Part shown: positions 27,801 to 34,988 of the stretch, piece by piece | Layout of the letters: every line of letters starts with the position of its first letter | Numbering within the stretch: position 1 is the stretch's first letter | Assembly (NCBI GenBank): GCA_900318835.1 | Contig: ONLW01000002.1 | Location: forward strand, 1-64,000 | Reading direction: 5' to 3' | Source: an uncultured Bacteroidales bacterium | Lineage (GTDB): Bacteria > Bacteroidota > Bacteroidia > Bacteroidales > P3 | Length of the DNA stretch: 64,000 bases | Position numbers and translations under genes: made by a program | Notes under the pieces: generated by a model | The model's input: only the letters and a program-made list of their open reading frames with translations | Databases searched by the model: none | Told to the model about the DNA's origin: nothing

Positions 27801-30645
27801 TCAATTTCACCGAATTATAGACCACATCTGCCCATGTGGCGGAAATCACATTCACAGGTGTACGAAGCAGGTTACCTAGACCGCCGTCATTGCACACAAT
27901 CATGTTGTTCGCCAGGAGGAAGCGGTTCTCACTCGTGCCAATCACGTCGCTCACAGCAACACCGCTAGCTCCACGCGTGGTGTATATCTTATTGCCCCAC
28001 ACACGCGACTGGCCACGGCACGAACTCACCGACAACACACTCGACGTATTGCTCGTCACATCGTACATCTCATTCTTTTCAATTACCACATCTGTCTGGA
28101 ACGTCACTGTTACCGCGTTGTTGGTTTGGTTCGAGAACCAGCTGTTTCTCACCACATTGTTAGTTGACAGATTCTCGATTGAAATACCTTTCACATTCAC
28201 ACCCACCTTACCTTTTACAAAACGGCAACTATCGATAATCGTTCCGTTCGCATAGTTGGTGTTGATCATGGCATCGATTAGTTCGCTTGCCAGCGGGTTG
28301 GCCAAGCTGTCCACAAACTCACAGCCCTCGAAACGACAGTCTGTGCGGTTGCGACCCAGTTTTATCATGTTCGCCAATGTACCCGAACGACGGACAAATT
28401 TGATATTGTGGAAGCGAATATGGCTCACATCCTCCAGATTCACTATCGAATCTCCGTTCATTCTCGAAACAAAAGAAACACCATCAGTCTCGGGTTCGAA
28501 CATAATGTAGTTCTGCTCAGACAAGCCGTTGACCGAAGGCATTCTAAAGGGATCATATATACCCGGAGCCAGTTTCACCACCAAGGTGTCGTCGATGCCG
28601 CAACGTTCCAAAGCGAGGAGGAAGTCCTTCATCGAATTGTAATCAGGCGTGGCTCCACCGATATGACGCTCACCGTTCATCGGGCCTGCGCAAACGATGA
28701 ATTCTGCCTGGACGGTGTCATTGTAAGGTTCATGGTCACGGTATTGCTGGCCTCCGGCGGTCAACGTATCCTCCACCCATACCTTCAGTTTGTAGGAGCC
28801 CGCGGGCAACTGCTCATTGGTGGCTATTGTCACCAACTCGACTGCACCGCCGTCCAGATTGCCGTTCCAGTTATAATGACCTGTGCTGACGACAGTCGCA
28901 TCTCTCTTGATTTCATAGCTAATCTGTATTGCATTGACCGGCAATGCGCCATAGTTTTTCAGGTTCACCTGTATACTATGGTCATCCGGCGTCATGGGCA
29001 CATTAAAGTTAGGTCTCACAAGGCCATAAGTCGCCGATGTGTCGACAGTATTGAACCCCATGTCGTAGAGGAGTGGAAGGTTGGCTTTCTGTGTAAAAAC
29101 CAGCGCCGGGCGACGCGAATCATAAATATCACCCGCCAACATATCGCCACCAAAGGGATTTTCGTTAAGGTCGCCACCTAGAGTGTAGAAAGTCCTCCGC
29201 CCCTGAGCCACATCGCACATCTTTATCGATGTCGCAGGCACAGCATCTGGTGTAAAATAGGAAACCAACATCACAATGTCCTTACCTGCATAATAGAATG
29301 TGTCCTGGAATTCCAGTGTCTGCGAAATATCCGCATTCGCCTCCATTATCGTCATCGGTCCGTCGTACACCACTCTCATGTAATCCGAGGTGAACGGATG
29401 GTTACTTAAAGACTCGTCCACCCGGTAGTTCGTCTCCACATTCTTCATCTTCACTTGGAAGCGTTGACGTGTCACTGCCGGCGTGTACTGCGACAACGTG
29501 AACCTCATGGCCACCATTTCGCCCTGCCTGTATCCGGCAGCTGCCAGCGAGGCCGAATCGTACACCCACTCGCTCCTGCCGCTGGCCTTGTTCATAAAGG
29601 GGAAGAAACTGCTCGCCGGTGAATTCACTCCAATGAAAGGATCTCTCGCCACACCATTCTGTTCAACACCGCGTACACACGCATACTCCACCCAATTGCC
29701 GGCAGTTCTCGGGAATGTCGTCATGTTGGCATTACCCGAAATGTCCCTCACCACACAATAGAAACGCATCACCGTGTCATATCCGAAGAACGGAATATTC
29801 GCAGCAAACCTGTTGCTCACTCCTGCCACCTGAGACATTGGCAGTTTCACCGGTGTGCCATTGACGCCGGCACGATAGTACAGATACACCGAGTCGGGAT
29901 CAATGCCCAGCGACGATGAAGCGTCGAGCACGATATTGGCCCCCCTGCTACTAGGATAATAGTAGGCGTCGGGATAGTTCACCATGGTGATTTTCGGCGA
30001 AACCATTGGGCTCAAACTTGTACGAACTCTGAAATTATCCAAACGCCAGATGCCCGTTGTGTTATTCTCACTCTGGCGGATTTCCAGTCTGATTAGATAC
30101 TTACGTTCGGAGGCTGCTACCGAGGGCAAAACCTCAAAATTAAAACGCTCATGCTTCCATGTGTTGTTGCTCACATCTCCCGCTTTCCATTCTTCATAAG
30201 CATTCCTGTGGAACGATGCAGAAGCGTTGAAATTCGACGTACCGCCTTCGGTTCTGTCATAATACAGAGTCGTCAGGTGAGTCCAGTTCTGCTCGTTGTA
30301 ACGTTTGTAAAGCAGTCGGCAGACCCATGCGCTACCTATTCGTGCCGCCACATCACAGATGTGGTCAAAATCGACACTGACGTAGACACGCGATGACGTG
30401 TTCGTAAGATTCAGTGTGTCAAACACCAGAAAAGCAGTATCGTTGGTAATCTGTTTGAATTCCAACGAACGACTGCCCGTCGCAAAATACGTTGTCGAAT
30501 AGCTCGAACTTGACGACGGCGTCACTGCAAACTTCGCAGTCTCGCCAGTTTCAAAGCCTTGATAGAGCCTTTCCGACACCTGCCCACGCGCCACAAAAGC
30601 CGAAAACAGGAAAATCACACTCGGTAATAAGAATCTGAGCTTCAT
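18844..30645 (-). CDS. Giant T9SS cargo protein (3933 residues) with beta-helix, CARDB-like and GEVED domains
   Basis: A signal peptide (MKLRFLLPSVIFLFSAFVARG) opens the protein and a type A sorting domain closes it (from about residue 3851: LDQNYPNPFEDRTT, FFVIDAMGHIVNS, YPSGIYYYGIEVNG). Between them, Asn-rich right-handed beta-helix regions start near residues 660 and 2020. Many CARDB-like Ig repeats of the form VRVRNQGMADTTGTKLYY recur, and a GEVED-like segment (VKIWVYIDFDRNGIF) lies near 3005. No enzyme motif is evident, so an adhesin-like surface role is inferred. It is one unbroken frame of 11.8 kb, followed by tilS with overlapping stop and start. Confidence 0.92.
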   Translation of the reverse strand: MKLRFLLPSVIFLFSAFVARGQVSERLYQGFETGETAKFAVTPSSSSSYSTTYFATGSRSLEFKQITNDTAFLVFDTLNLTNTSSRVYVSVDFDHICDVAARIGSAWVCRLLYKRYNEQNWTHLTTLYYDRTEGGTSNFNASASFHRNAYEEWKAGDVSNNTWKHERFNFEVLPSVAASERKYLIRLEIRQSENNTTGIWRLDNFRVRTSLSPMVSPKITMVNYPDAYYYPSSRGANIVLDASSSLGIDPDSVYLYYRAGVNGTPVKLPMSQVAGVSNRFAANIPFFGYDTVMRFYCVVRDISGNANMTTFPRTAGNWVEYACVRGVEQNGVARDPFIGVNSPASSFFPFMNKASGRSEWVYDSASLAAAGYRQGEMVAMRFTLSQYTPAVTRQRFQVKMKNVETNYRVDESLSNHPFTSDYMRVVYDGPMTIMEANADISQTLEFQDTFYYAGKDIVMLVSYFTPDAVPATSIKMCDVAQGRRTFYTLGGDLNENPFGGDMLAGDIYDSRRPALVFTQKANLPLLYDMGFNTVDTSATYGLVRPNFNVPMTPDDHSIQVNLKNYGALPVNAIQISYEIKRDATVVSTGHYNWNGNLDGGAVELVTIATNEQLPAGSYKLKVWVEDTLTAGGQQYRDHEPYNDTVQAEFIVCAGPMNGERHIGGATPDYNSMKDFLLALERCGIDDTLVVKLAPGIYDPFRMPSVNGLSEQNYIMFEPETDGVSFVSRMNGDSIVNLEDVSHIRFHNIKFVRRSGTLANMIKLGRNRTDCRFEGCEFVDSLANPLASELIDAMINTNYANGTIIDSCRFVKGKVGVNVKGISIENLSTNNVVRNSWFSNQTNNAVTVTFQTDVVIEKNEMYDVTSNTSSVLSVSSCRGQSRVWGNKIYTTRGASGVAVSDVIGTSENRFLLANNMIVCNDGGLGNLLRTPVNVISATWADVVYNSVKLIAPQRNNIAAVTFGDGSSNLQHSRFVNNVVVCLDNNNYALEYKPGSRTTDTVGHNVYYTLGSILNKKSGAASMTLTDWALAVPEDTASISVNPNFLNGSLVDLRTYNRLLMGVGIPIASVLTDMFDTVRDIVSTCPGAFEFLSLQYDFAPEALVSPLSENCHMPQQVELVVRLRNSGTSGYRGNGLRLSYQVDNGAVHTVTILDSVPAEDTITIATGAMLQLPPNGTSDVEYSLKVYTLFADDPNQTNDTNVFSVTSKYHPARPNNDSVQIAYSTAATITPTNGVEQWTVYGPTSAPRRKSELYWFYDTTDAVPFFVGNTLTTDTLRRDTTFYFRQKRDKPIVRMTQLEIKRGGSGNNATEGETPDAPSWLVSGRKVALQLTNVGDARAYLAGDTIQTISPTTTPASSNLNNHIFVFPAGVYIEPGESLVVQWATGTSSNPMKTIHTGSTPFTVSYNSKIAFVYRRGGVIEDVIAMNDITASSSHAVSWANANVPSWVWNGTGVNVSANNRTAGLVRTSFSHGNMLDWRIANNTSPMFLNSIDESWIRYTDNGCEGEFASYKVTMEAPPSADIDIAVPVVPNDACRLGMENVLVRVYNYGIEPVNGLTLHYTTIGGIDTVTDTVNQTIAAYGGSLDYTFTGQLNMAFDRDTTLTVKVWADSVGGDIILSNDTNMITVRVPVTPAAPGVAPDDSNVIAMRIVSYAEADTMQLSPMEGLIPVWYDYDGNVVDTGYTNISEILYVGGTRGVSYLVYRPTEGTVGTGTTQNSANYPTPYQPKTKYAKQQYIYSASELRAAGLQAGWIDSIAFNLKAIGGTSAAPVSINEYMISLGSTNDTIFGSNSDWKSTRMVYSRTPMAVLPSEINTWKTHVLDNRYYWDGTSSLVVQIVHKITTANSTIGKSTYTSKQNTVIWKDGSAELTPTTEDFVGAGTLSEKRPNIRINNTFYGCESPIAPYTVQLTNMPMVDMAVLWPVGVDTIQYNSCDSSSLYVRVRNQGMADTTGTKLYYYFDTMALDSTVIAGSIASGATENVLLFRRHMMPGRHTVKVIVSTPGDNIHSNDTIMRSFMVRFCNGDYTIAPTDGDYRSFGEAIDTLNIVGIQGPVVFNVAPGTYTEQVRLNNIPGSSAQNTIGFVGAGNDVLLTAATTQDDNYVMLLDSTSHVTLSKFRIEARPATGNFANALVVQKGDNITIDSMYIKVNGSVNNATASCMVLQGDIDSLTFTGNVLDSGYYAIVSKGLSVGSNIIITGNELKNFLSQGINLRGVTNLVIDGNEIHAGSSTRGLTGLYLAQTSGTFSVQKNKINLIDDKNNGKRGIQLEQISGTSVNPGKVINNMISCSGTGTASLTPAKPSGIWIDSSSTYINVYFNTVRLYCGANANVQYSDNSYAFFSGATVSYIQVMNNIFANLSKGYSYYVSELGTISISDFNDYYTLSSRPIFWKQIRSSLAALQAVNNDDANSVSGVEYEPVFFSEDDLHLVMTNVSDKAQYNPDVPDDIDGEIRHQLNPGPTIGADEIPIELHDMAVTLITEPVMPSNFNFNPPNNMPPHIEGDPVRVIAKFYNNGYSPEDNVQWYAYIEGYETETRTPNKNLGSFNPGESKFDTIMMTTVLGITENNIVHVVVVLPADTVFFNNERTSRFYLAPAFNLAAKQMSTNHAGCNMENTEVRIKIKNEGFKDFPADTPFKIGFHPEITQPSNITVSTMPDTVEEYVTLENPLLMGQSTVVSFPTLANFYPTDNAVDMKFRLMGWVHYDLDITQSNDSTSKTGSGESPIIDSYFTPAAPVGYDTIFPYGTWGEVRASQENSRPIRWYRDTTATSFYHPSQYSTSCKWSNTPQYFSDSIYYLNCFSTKNCPSYFSSVHVEVMPRFQNDMAVEEILAPVGGRVYMENDTVRVRIANYGTSSQSNIMVTYRLKKGNVWEDPVSEICRTTIPAGETYEYTFQSLLNITTPTTEQNYSLLVWTDLSSDASRRNDTISTAKSFRSLPESRYNPSKPGNPSFDITRVSFNEIDFECPPLGRGLTELASPFADPDYPVVHVSRGLNDSLIVQVTPLDATAQTERVKIWVYIDFDRNGIFTSNETLVNGDAFYDNTTFGTTLTISDDASYGYMRMRIAVGSYADFSSGTPSFVNGGIPSDKDGHNMDFLLFVDPNPPATDLAVTQIISPRSYLIRDDQPHAVSFRIANKGTAPVDNPEFSYRFDANVSDSTSTGTITFNGTLQPGTSAVLTIPAHVFPFGVTNLTIWHHTEGDAVPSNDQLQYQYNRFHVIRPVIDDDFDLDNKWYAPVGYNKYSRNLWELGTPNKTRLNAAYSEPNAWVTDLNNTIVTGTRGNVSYLYSPIIYTSVIHPDTISFRLRRHLINNSSLRLEFFNYEGKWVNLNTDSLTNWYNNADDECFDGSTAGNDYNLYWIPANLISGDFNENLQFRFVYTTPIATSSTAAFGEGCAVDNFHVGRARRPIDVGVVDVPYPTAPAYGQTIYPKVVVKNYGTDTIRTLDIAYIHYGTYLPKESHLNCLLPPLATDTFTFTSSFVVSSDFPDTFSITAFTMTQADIYRDNDTCTRRFVLSPLENDISAQSFLYPLDNAVAGDTLQVTLRIRNFGTNPISTATASYIVNGQMRVDEDIDFEAILGRPLRSMEYFNYTFTERFRAPMGVVKLTGIIKSNQNDYIYNDTVTKRVECINSVLDLAAASVIVDTAGFTVVRISLVVENRGARGASGFEVGFYIDDDSSTIYREVYDRVLPALQTGYHSFSTTLPQRSARYNKVTGFVHIPGDNDPTNDTTKTITRQYFDLEMVKTVIVENHEPDCQVVAKVRNNGNIPMLSGQIHVEVYINGDTIKDNFRQNILAGQTVSLVFNRRIPKSPTRRYLGSAVLSFGSDSDPDNNQSNVIEIRGYWEDLEVPVVESNELVLDQNYPNPFEDRTTIPFTLPNDADVRFFVIDAMGHIVNSFTRHYPAGAQTITVDISAYPSGIYYYGIEVNGQRRMKKMILR

Positions 30646-30733
30646 AATTTATATTTTTTTATTTTATTTTCTCAATAGTTTTCAATCATTTACATACACT
30701 ACGACCTACCCTTTCGTAGGGTATAATCCAAGC

Positions 30734-30742
30734 GCAAATATA
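30734..30742 (-). promoter_or_regulatory. Promoter -7 box of the giant cargo gene
   Basis: On the minus strand TATATTTGC fits the TAnnTTTG element about 90 bases before the ATG. A -33 TTTG is not clear (a TTTTCAC lies nearby). Confidence 0.5.
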
Positions 30743-30898
30743 CAATTTTTTTTTAACATACACGTGAAAATATAAAAATAATCACCTTTTGCCTCCTCAC
30801 ATCACACACTTCTCCCCCTATTATGGAGAGTCCGGAAGTCGCTTTTTGGCTCACACTTTTAACATTTCTATCCTTCCTCTCACCCCCCTTCTCTCTAT

Positions 30899-30968
30899 CA
30901 TCTCCCACCCTGGTAGGAGATGGGTAGGCGTTGGGTAGGAGATGGTAAAGAGTTGGGTAAGACTTGAT
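30899..30968 (+). repeat. 11-base-period palindromic element, copy B
   Basis: CATCTCCCACC pairs with GGTAGGAGATG (one mismatch) across a two-base centre; the tail shows the same 11-base units as copy A, ending in GTTGGGTAAGACTTGAT, which is identical in both. Confidence 0.85.
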
Positions 30969-31006
30969 GGATAGAAAATGTTAATTATCAACAATCTGCC
31001 ATAGAC

Positions 31007-31046
31007 AAAAAAAGACCCCTCTCAGACTTTTCGTCCAAAAGGGGTC
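31007..31046 (-). terminator. Intrinsic terminator after rlmB
   Basis: On the minus strand GACCCCT pairs with AGGGGTC, with an inner short stem, followed by seven T. It lies 25 bases after the rlmB stop. Confidence 0.8.
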
Positions 31047-31070
31047 AAGTTATAATTACTATACTATCTA

Positions 31071-31814
31071 TCAGGATTTTATACGCTGTTCAAGGGCTTC
31101 GTACATAAAGACACCGGCAGCGACGCTGACGTTGAGGGAGGCAACCTCGCCCATAATGGGCAGTTTTGCACGTATATCGCTTATTTTCAGTAGCTCTGGA
31201 CTAATACCAGTCTCTTCATTGCCCATGATGAGGAGGGTGGGCTGGCGGAAGTCTACCTCGCGGTAGTGGACTGCACCTTTCTCGGTAGCGGCAACCACCT
31301 GGTATCCACACTGTTTCGCCAAGTTAACAACGGTTTTCAGGTTTTGCTCTCGGCAGACGGGCAAACGCAGCAGAGCACCGCTAGAGGTCTTGATGGCATC
31401 CTCGTTGATGGCGGCACTCCCATGGTCGGGCACCACAAGGGCGGCAACGCCCGTGCATTCGGCTGTGCGGGCAATGGCCCCCATGTTGCGCACGTCGGTC
31501 ACATGGTCGAGCAGAACCACCACCGAGGGCTCTTCCAAGGTCTCCATCAACTGCATGAAACTATGATACTTAACCGCAGCAATGGTAGCTACCACACCCT
31601 GGTGATTTCCAGTAGTCATCTTGTTGAGCTTCTCCACGGGTACATATTGGAAGGGAATGTCGTGCTCCTTGAGCCTGGTTCTCAGCTCATTGAGCAAGGA
31701 AGAATTGAGTCCGTTCTGTATCAGGACACGTTCCACCTGCTGACCACTGCCGATAGCCTCGATGACGGGCCGCAAGCCGTAGACTATCTGTTGTTTATTC
31801 TGTGTTTTTTCCAT
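31071..31814 (-). CDS. rlmB: SpoU/TrmH-family 2'-O-ribose methyltransferase RlmB
   Basis: The protein has 247 residues. An N-terminal substrate-binding domain (about 9-85, [11 protein letters not shown]) precedes the knotted SPOUT domain with [34 protein letters not shown] and [15 protein letters not shown]. By similarity it methylates G2251 of 23S rRNA; another SpoU target is possible. It overlaps the preceding ABC gene by 20 bases and ends at a clear terminator. Confidence 0.92.
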   Translation of the reverse strand: MEKTQNKQQIVYGLRPVIEAIGSGQQVERVLIQNGLNSSLLNELRTRLKEHDIPFQYVPVEKLNKMTTGNHQGVVATIAAVKYHSFMQLMETLEEPSVVVLLDHVTDVRNMGAIARTAECTGVAALVVPDHGSAAINEDAIKTSSGALLRLPVCREQNLKTVVNLAKQCGYQVVAATEKGAVHYREVDFRQPTLLIMGNEETGISPELLKISDIRAKLPIMGEVASLNVSVAAGVFMYEALEQRIKS

Positions 31815-32448
31815 CGATAATTGTTATTTTTCGGTCGGCCATGGCGGCCAGTTCTTCATTATGGGTAACGATGACAAAGGTTTGGTTGTATCGCTCGCGG
31901 AGGGTAAAGAAAAGTTCATGAAGTTCGCGGGCATGCTGGGAATCAAGGTTTCCGCTCGGCTCGTCGGCCAGCACAGCCATGGGGTTGTTCATCAGGGCGC
32001 GGGCCACGGCCACGCGCTGCTGCTCGCCGCCGCTGAGGGCCTGCGGTTTGTGGGTGGCGCGGTGGTCTACCTTCATGAAACTTAGCAGTTCCAGCGCCCG
32101 TTCCGATGCCTCTTTCATGGGTATGCCTCGGATGAGGGCAGGGAGGCATACGTTCTCCAAGGCAGTGAACTCTGGCAACAGGTGATGCGCCTGAAAGACG
32201 AAACCTATGTGTTCGTTGCGAAAGCGTGCCAACTTCTTCTCCTTCAGCCTCGACACCTCGGTTTCGCCATAGAGTAGCGTGCCACTGTCGGGGAGGTCCA
32301 GGGTGCCAAGAATCTGCAGCAAGGTCGTCTTGCCAGCCCCCGACGGGCCAACGATGGATACCACCTCGCCCTGCTTGATTTCCAGCGAGATGTCGCGCAA
32401 CACATGCAGGTCGCCGTAGCTTTTATTGATATTTGTTGCCTTTATCAT
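31795..32448 (-). CDS. lolD: ABC transporter ATP-binding protein, LolD-like
   Basis: The protein has 217 residues. Walker A is GPSGAGKTT, signature [15 protein letters not shown], Walker B VLADEPSG, with a final switch His in VTHNEE. The short single-domain form with [20 protein letters not shown] and [13 protein letters not shown] matches the LolD/MacB subfamily. LolD drives release of lipoproteins from the inner membrane with LolC/E. No permease gene lies nearby, so the partner is inferred. Confidence 0.82.
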   Translation of the reverse strand: MIKATNINKSYGDLHVLRDISLEIKQGEVVSIVGPSGAGKTTLLQILGTLDLPDSGTLLYGETEVSRLKEKKLARFRNEHIGFVFQAHHLLPEFTALENVCLPALIRGIPMKEASERALELLSFMKVDHRATHKPQALSGGEQQRVAVARALMNNPMAVLADEPSGNLDSQHARELHELFFTLRERYNQTFVIVTHNEELAAMADRKITIIDGKNTE

Positions 32449-32475
32449 TTGTCTTCACTCCTGTCTCCTTAACTC

Positions 32476-33717
32476 CTAAACTTCCTTGCCGTTGAGGAAC
32501 ACCCGTTCCACCTTATTCTCGCCGTAGGCATAGGGCAAGTACTCGTAGCTCGAAATGGGTTTGGTAATGTAAAAGTTGGCCTTCTTACCGACGGCAATTG
32601 AACCCACCTCGTTGCTCACGCCCATGGCGTAGGCGGTGTTGAGGGTGGTGGCGTTGAAAGCCTCCTCGGGGGTCAGGCGGTAGCGGATGCAAGCCATGGA
32701 GAGGACGAGCTGCATGTTGCCAGAGGGAGAAGTGCCGGGGTTGTAGTCGGAGGCCATGGCCACGGGCAGTCCCGCGTCAATCATCTTGCGCGCCGGCGAG
32801 AGGGGCAGGTTGAGGAAGAAGGCGCAGCCAGGCAGCACCGTGGGCATGGTGTCGGTGCCCTTCAGGCACTCGATTTCTGCATCGCCCATCTGCTCGAGGT
32901 GGTCGACCGAGATGGCGTTGTATTTCACGCCCACCTGCACGCCGCCCGAGACGGCCATCTCGTTGGCGTGAATCTTCGGCCGCATGCCATATTTGATACC
33001 AGCCTCCAGAATTCGCGCGGTGTCCTCGACGGTGAAAAAACCCTGGTCGCAGAAGACGTCAATGAAGTCAGCCAATCCCTCGGCCGCCACTCGCGGAATC
33101 ATCTCGTTGATAACCAAATCGACATAGTCCTCCTGATGGCCGCGGTACTCCATCGGGATGCCGTGGGCACCGAGGAAGTTCGACTTGATCGTCATGGGCG
33201 AGGTCTCTTTCAAACGGCGAATGACGCGTAACAGCTTCAGCTCGCTTTCGGTAGTGAGACCGTAGCCGCTCTTGATTTCGATGGCACCAGTGCCCATACG
33301 CATCAGTTCCTCAAGGCGTTGCCTGGCCATATCGTAGAGTTCGTCCTCCGGGGCGACGGCAGTGGCTTTGGCCGAGTTGAGGATGCCACCACCACGCTTG
33401 GCAATCTCCTCGTAGCTGAGGCCACGAATCTTGTCGACGAACTCATGCTCACGCGAGTTGGCATAGACGATGTGCGTGTGCGAGTCGCAGAACGACGGGA
33501 AGACCAGCCTACCGGTAGCATCGACCACACTGGGAGCGCAGGCGTCCTCGCCTGCCAAAGTGCTCATAGACCCGAACTTTTTGACAATGCCGTCCTCAAC
33601 AATGAGGTAGGCATCCTTGACGCTCTGGAGTTCAGACATCTCCTTGCCCTGCTTCCGTAGCTGGGGAGTCTGCTCCACTCCCACCAATTCCTTAATATTC
33701 TTAACTACTGTTCTCAT
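32476..33717 (-). CDS. hutI: Imidazolonepropionase
   Basis: This 413-residue amidohydrolase opens 4-imidazolone-5-propanoate to N-formimino-L-glutamate in histidine breakdown. Metal ligands appear in CDSHTHIVYANSREHEF and KIHANEMAVSGG, with later DHLEQMGD and ASDYNPGTSP. Size and motifs match HutI closely. No other hut gene is in the window. It starts 11 bases after the antitoxin gene, so it may be transcribed from the higBA promoter. Confidence 0.95.
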   Translation of the reverse strand: MRTVVKNIKELVGVEQTPQLRKQGKEMSELQSVKDAYLIVEDGIVKKFGSMSTLAGEDACAPSVVDATGRLVFPSFCDSHTHIVYANSREHEFVDKIRGLSYEEIAKRGGGILNSAKATAVAPEDELYDMARQRLEELMRMGTGAIEIKSGYGLTTESELKLLRVIRRLKETSPMTIKSNFLGAHGIPMEYRGHQEDYVDLVINEMIPRVAAEGLADFIDVFCDQGFFTVEDTARILEAGIKYGMRPKIHANEMAVSGGVQVGVKYNAISVDHLEQMGDAEIECLKGTDTMPTVLPGCAFFLNLPLSPARKMIDAGLPVAMASDYNPGTSPSGNMQLVLSMACIRYRLTPEEAFNATTLNTAYAMGVSNEVGSIAVGKKANFYITKPISSYEYLPYAYGENKVERVFLNGKEV

Positions 33718-33728
33718 TTCTTCTATTT

Positions 33729-34073
33729 TTATAATACAGCGGCGATCTTTCGCATGTTGCTTAATCGTGCAGCAAGGGTTTTACTACGTTTTGCCATCTG
33801 CATATCATACTCCGATTGCATACTAATCAGCGGCATAGCCTCAATATCAAGAGCTTTTCCTATCAACAACGCATATTCCACCGTCATAGGACGCTTCCCG
33901 TTGAGTACCTCGTTAACAACCGAATAGGCAATACCTGTCACCTCCGACAGCTGACGTTGTGTTATGCCCCGGTACTCAATCTCATCTTTCACAACCTCGC
34001 CAGGATAGGTCGGCGCATACGGAGTTAGGTTGTTGGCAATCATTTCATCCTTAATTCCTTCAATATGTATCAT
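33729..34073 (-). CDS. higA: HigA-family antitoxin (XRE helix-turn-helix)
   Basis: The protein has 114 residues. The HigA start (PTYPGEVVKDEIEYRGITQRQL) leads into a helix-turn-helix with LSEVTGIAYSVVNEVLNGKRPM. It follows its toxin by six bases, the toxin-first order usual for HigBA. It probably neutralises the toxin and represses the shared promoter. Confidence 0.9.
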   Translation of the reverse strand: MIHIEGIKDEMIANNLTPYAPTYPGEVVKDEIEYRGITQRQLSEVTGIAYSVVNEVLNGKRPMTVEYALLIGKALDIEAMPLISMQSEYDMQMAKRSKTLAARLSNMRKIAAVL

Positions 34074-34079
34074 ATCAGG

Positions 34080-34397
34080 TCATTTATAGTGGTTCGACAA
34101 TTCTGTGATATTGCATATTGTTGCAATCTTCTGATTTCCTTCTGTTTCTTCCGTGAACTCTATTCTATATTTGTCATTCACTCTCACCGAAGAAAAACCA
34201 GCCTTATCACCCTTCAAATGTTCATAATGCAAACTGCCCAATCTCGCCAAATCACTCACATTATTTTGAACTTTCATCGTATTTATCACTTTGATATAAC
34301 GAGTTACAATATCGGGCTGGAAACGATATTTCTTACTGGTTGTCCGTCCATTAACATACAACTCCCGCAAGTATTCCTTATCAAAAACGACAATCAT
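34080..34397 (-). CDS. higB: HigB-like toxin (RelE/ParE superfamily)
   Basis: The protein has 105 residues. The C-terminal half has the RelE/HigB pattern: LGSLHYEHLKGDKAG, SVRVNDKYRIEF and a closing NITELSNHY. It would be a ribosome-dependent mRNA endonuclease. The ATG at 34397 is chosen because a longer frame would start inside the promoter -7 box at 34406-34414. The N-terminus is longer than in most HigB proteins. Confidence 0.85.
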   Translation of the reverse strand: MIVVFDKEYLRELYVNGRTTSKKYRFQPDIVTRYIKVINTMKVQNNVSDLARLGSLHYEHLKGDKAGFSSVRVNDKYRIEFTEETEGNQKIATICNITELSNHYK

Positions 34398-34405
34398 AAT
34401 CAAAT

Positions 34406-34414
34406 GCAAAGATA
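34406..34414 (-). promoter_or_regulatory. Promoter -7 box of higBA
   Basis: TATCTTTGC on the minus strand fits TAnnTTTG; an ATTG lies 22 bases further upstream in place of TTTG. The box is only eight bases from the higB ATG. Confidence 0.6.
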
Positions 34415-34484
34415 CATCTTTTTTTTAAATAATTCTCAATTTTGCGAAGATTTAACAAATATTATTTTCATTTTCGCATCGGCT

Positions 34485-34973
34485 CTAAACATACCTCTGG
34501 GCCAAATCCATAATCTTTCGGGCCAAATCGTCGCGTCTGGAATCCGACATGCAGATTCCGAAGTTGTATTTAATCGAGTTGGAATACGTCACGCTCAACG
34601 TTTCCGGCACGGTGCCCCAATACCATCCACCGTGGCCGGTATAGGTCTCCATCTTCCGTATGGCCGACAGCGGAATTTCTTTCCTGCGCTTGAAGATGCA
34701 CTTGTGATATTCGATGACAAGCATCTCGTGCTGCACAGACACCGTTTCGACCGCCCGATGCCAGCGCAAATATAGGTCTAAATACATCAACGCCACAAAC
34801 CCGGTCAGCAAAGCAAAACCCAGCCACACCCAGAACAGCCCAACGCCGATGCCTGTAAAAAGATTATAGAGGAAGAAAATAAAAGATATTCCCGCAGGCA
34901 GCAGTCCCCTATTGAAACACCATGAATCATACCTCGCGTTAATCCGGGCCTTGTTATGTGCCAACACCTCCAT
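34485..34973 (-). CDS. Small membrane protein with PH-like domain
   Basis: The protein has 162 residues. Two hydrophobic helices (about 23-42 and 45-66) are followed by a beta-rich domain with EMLVIEYHKCIFKRRKEIPLS and GICMSDSRRDDLARKI, resembling bacterial PH (YdbT-like) domains. Function unknown. It lies 15 bases after ruvB and is probably co-transcribed with it. Confidence 0.6.
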   Translation of the reverse strand: MEVLAHNKARINARYDSWCFNRGLLPAGISFIFFLYNLFTGIGVGLFWVWLGFALLTGFVALMYLDLYLRWHRAVETVSVQHEMLVIEYHKCIFKRRKEIPLSAIRKMETYTGHGGWYWGTVPETLSVTYSNSIKYNFGICMSDSRRDDLARKIMDLAQRYV

Positions 34974-34988
34974 CCCTTTGTATAAATC

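Larger units (their letters stand above)
30646..31070. other. Intergenic region between rlmB and the giant cargo gene
   Basis: It contains the terminator of rlmB, 11-base-period repeat copy B and the probable promoter of the giant gene. The rest is AT-rich with no reading frame worth calling. Confidence 0.7.

Noticed and set aside
24817-29181. Many plus-strand frames of 60-257 codons opposite the giant cargo gene
   Set aside because: They are antisense to a continuous, well-formed protein with signal peptide and sorting domain; their composition mirrors the sense gene and none has a recognisable domain.
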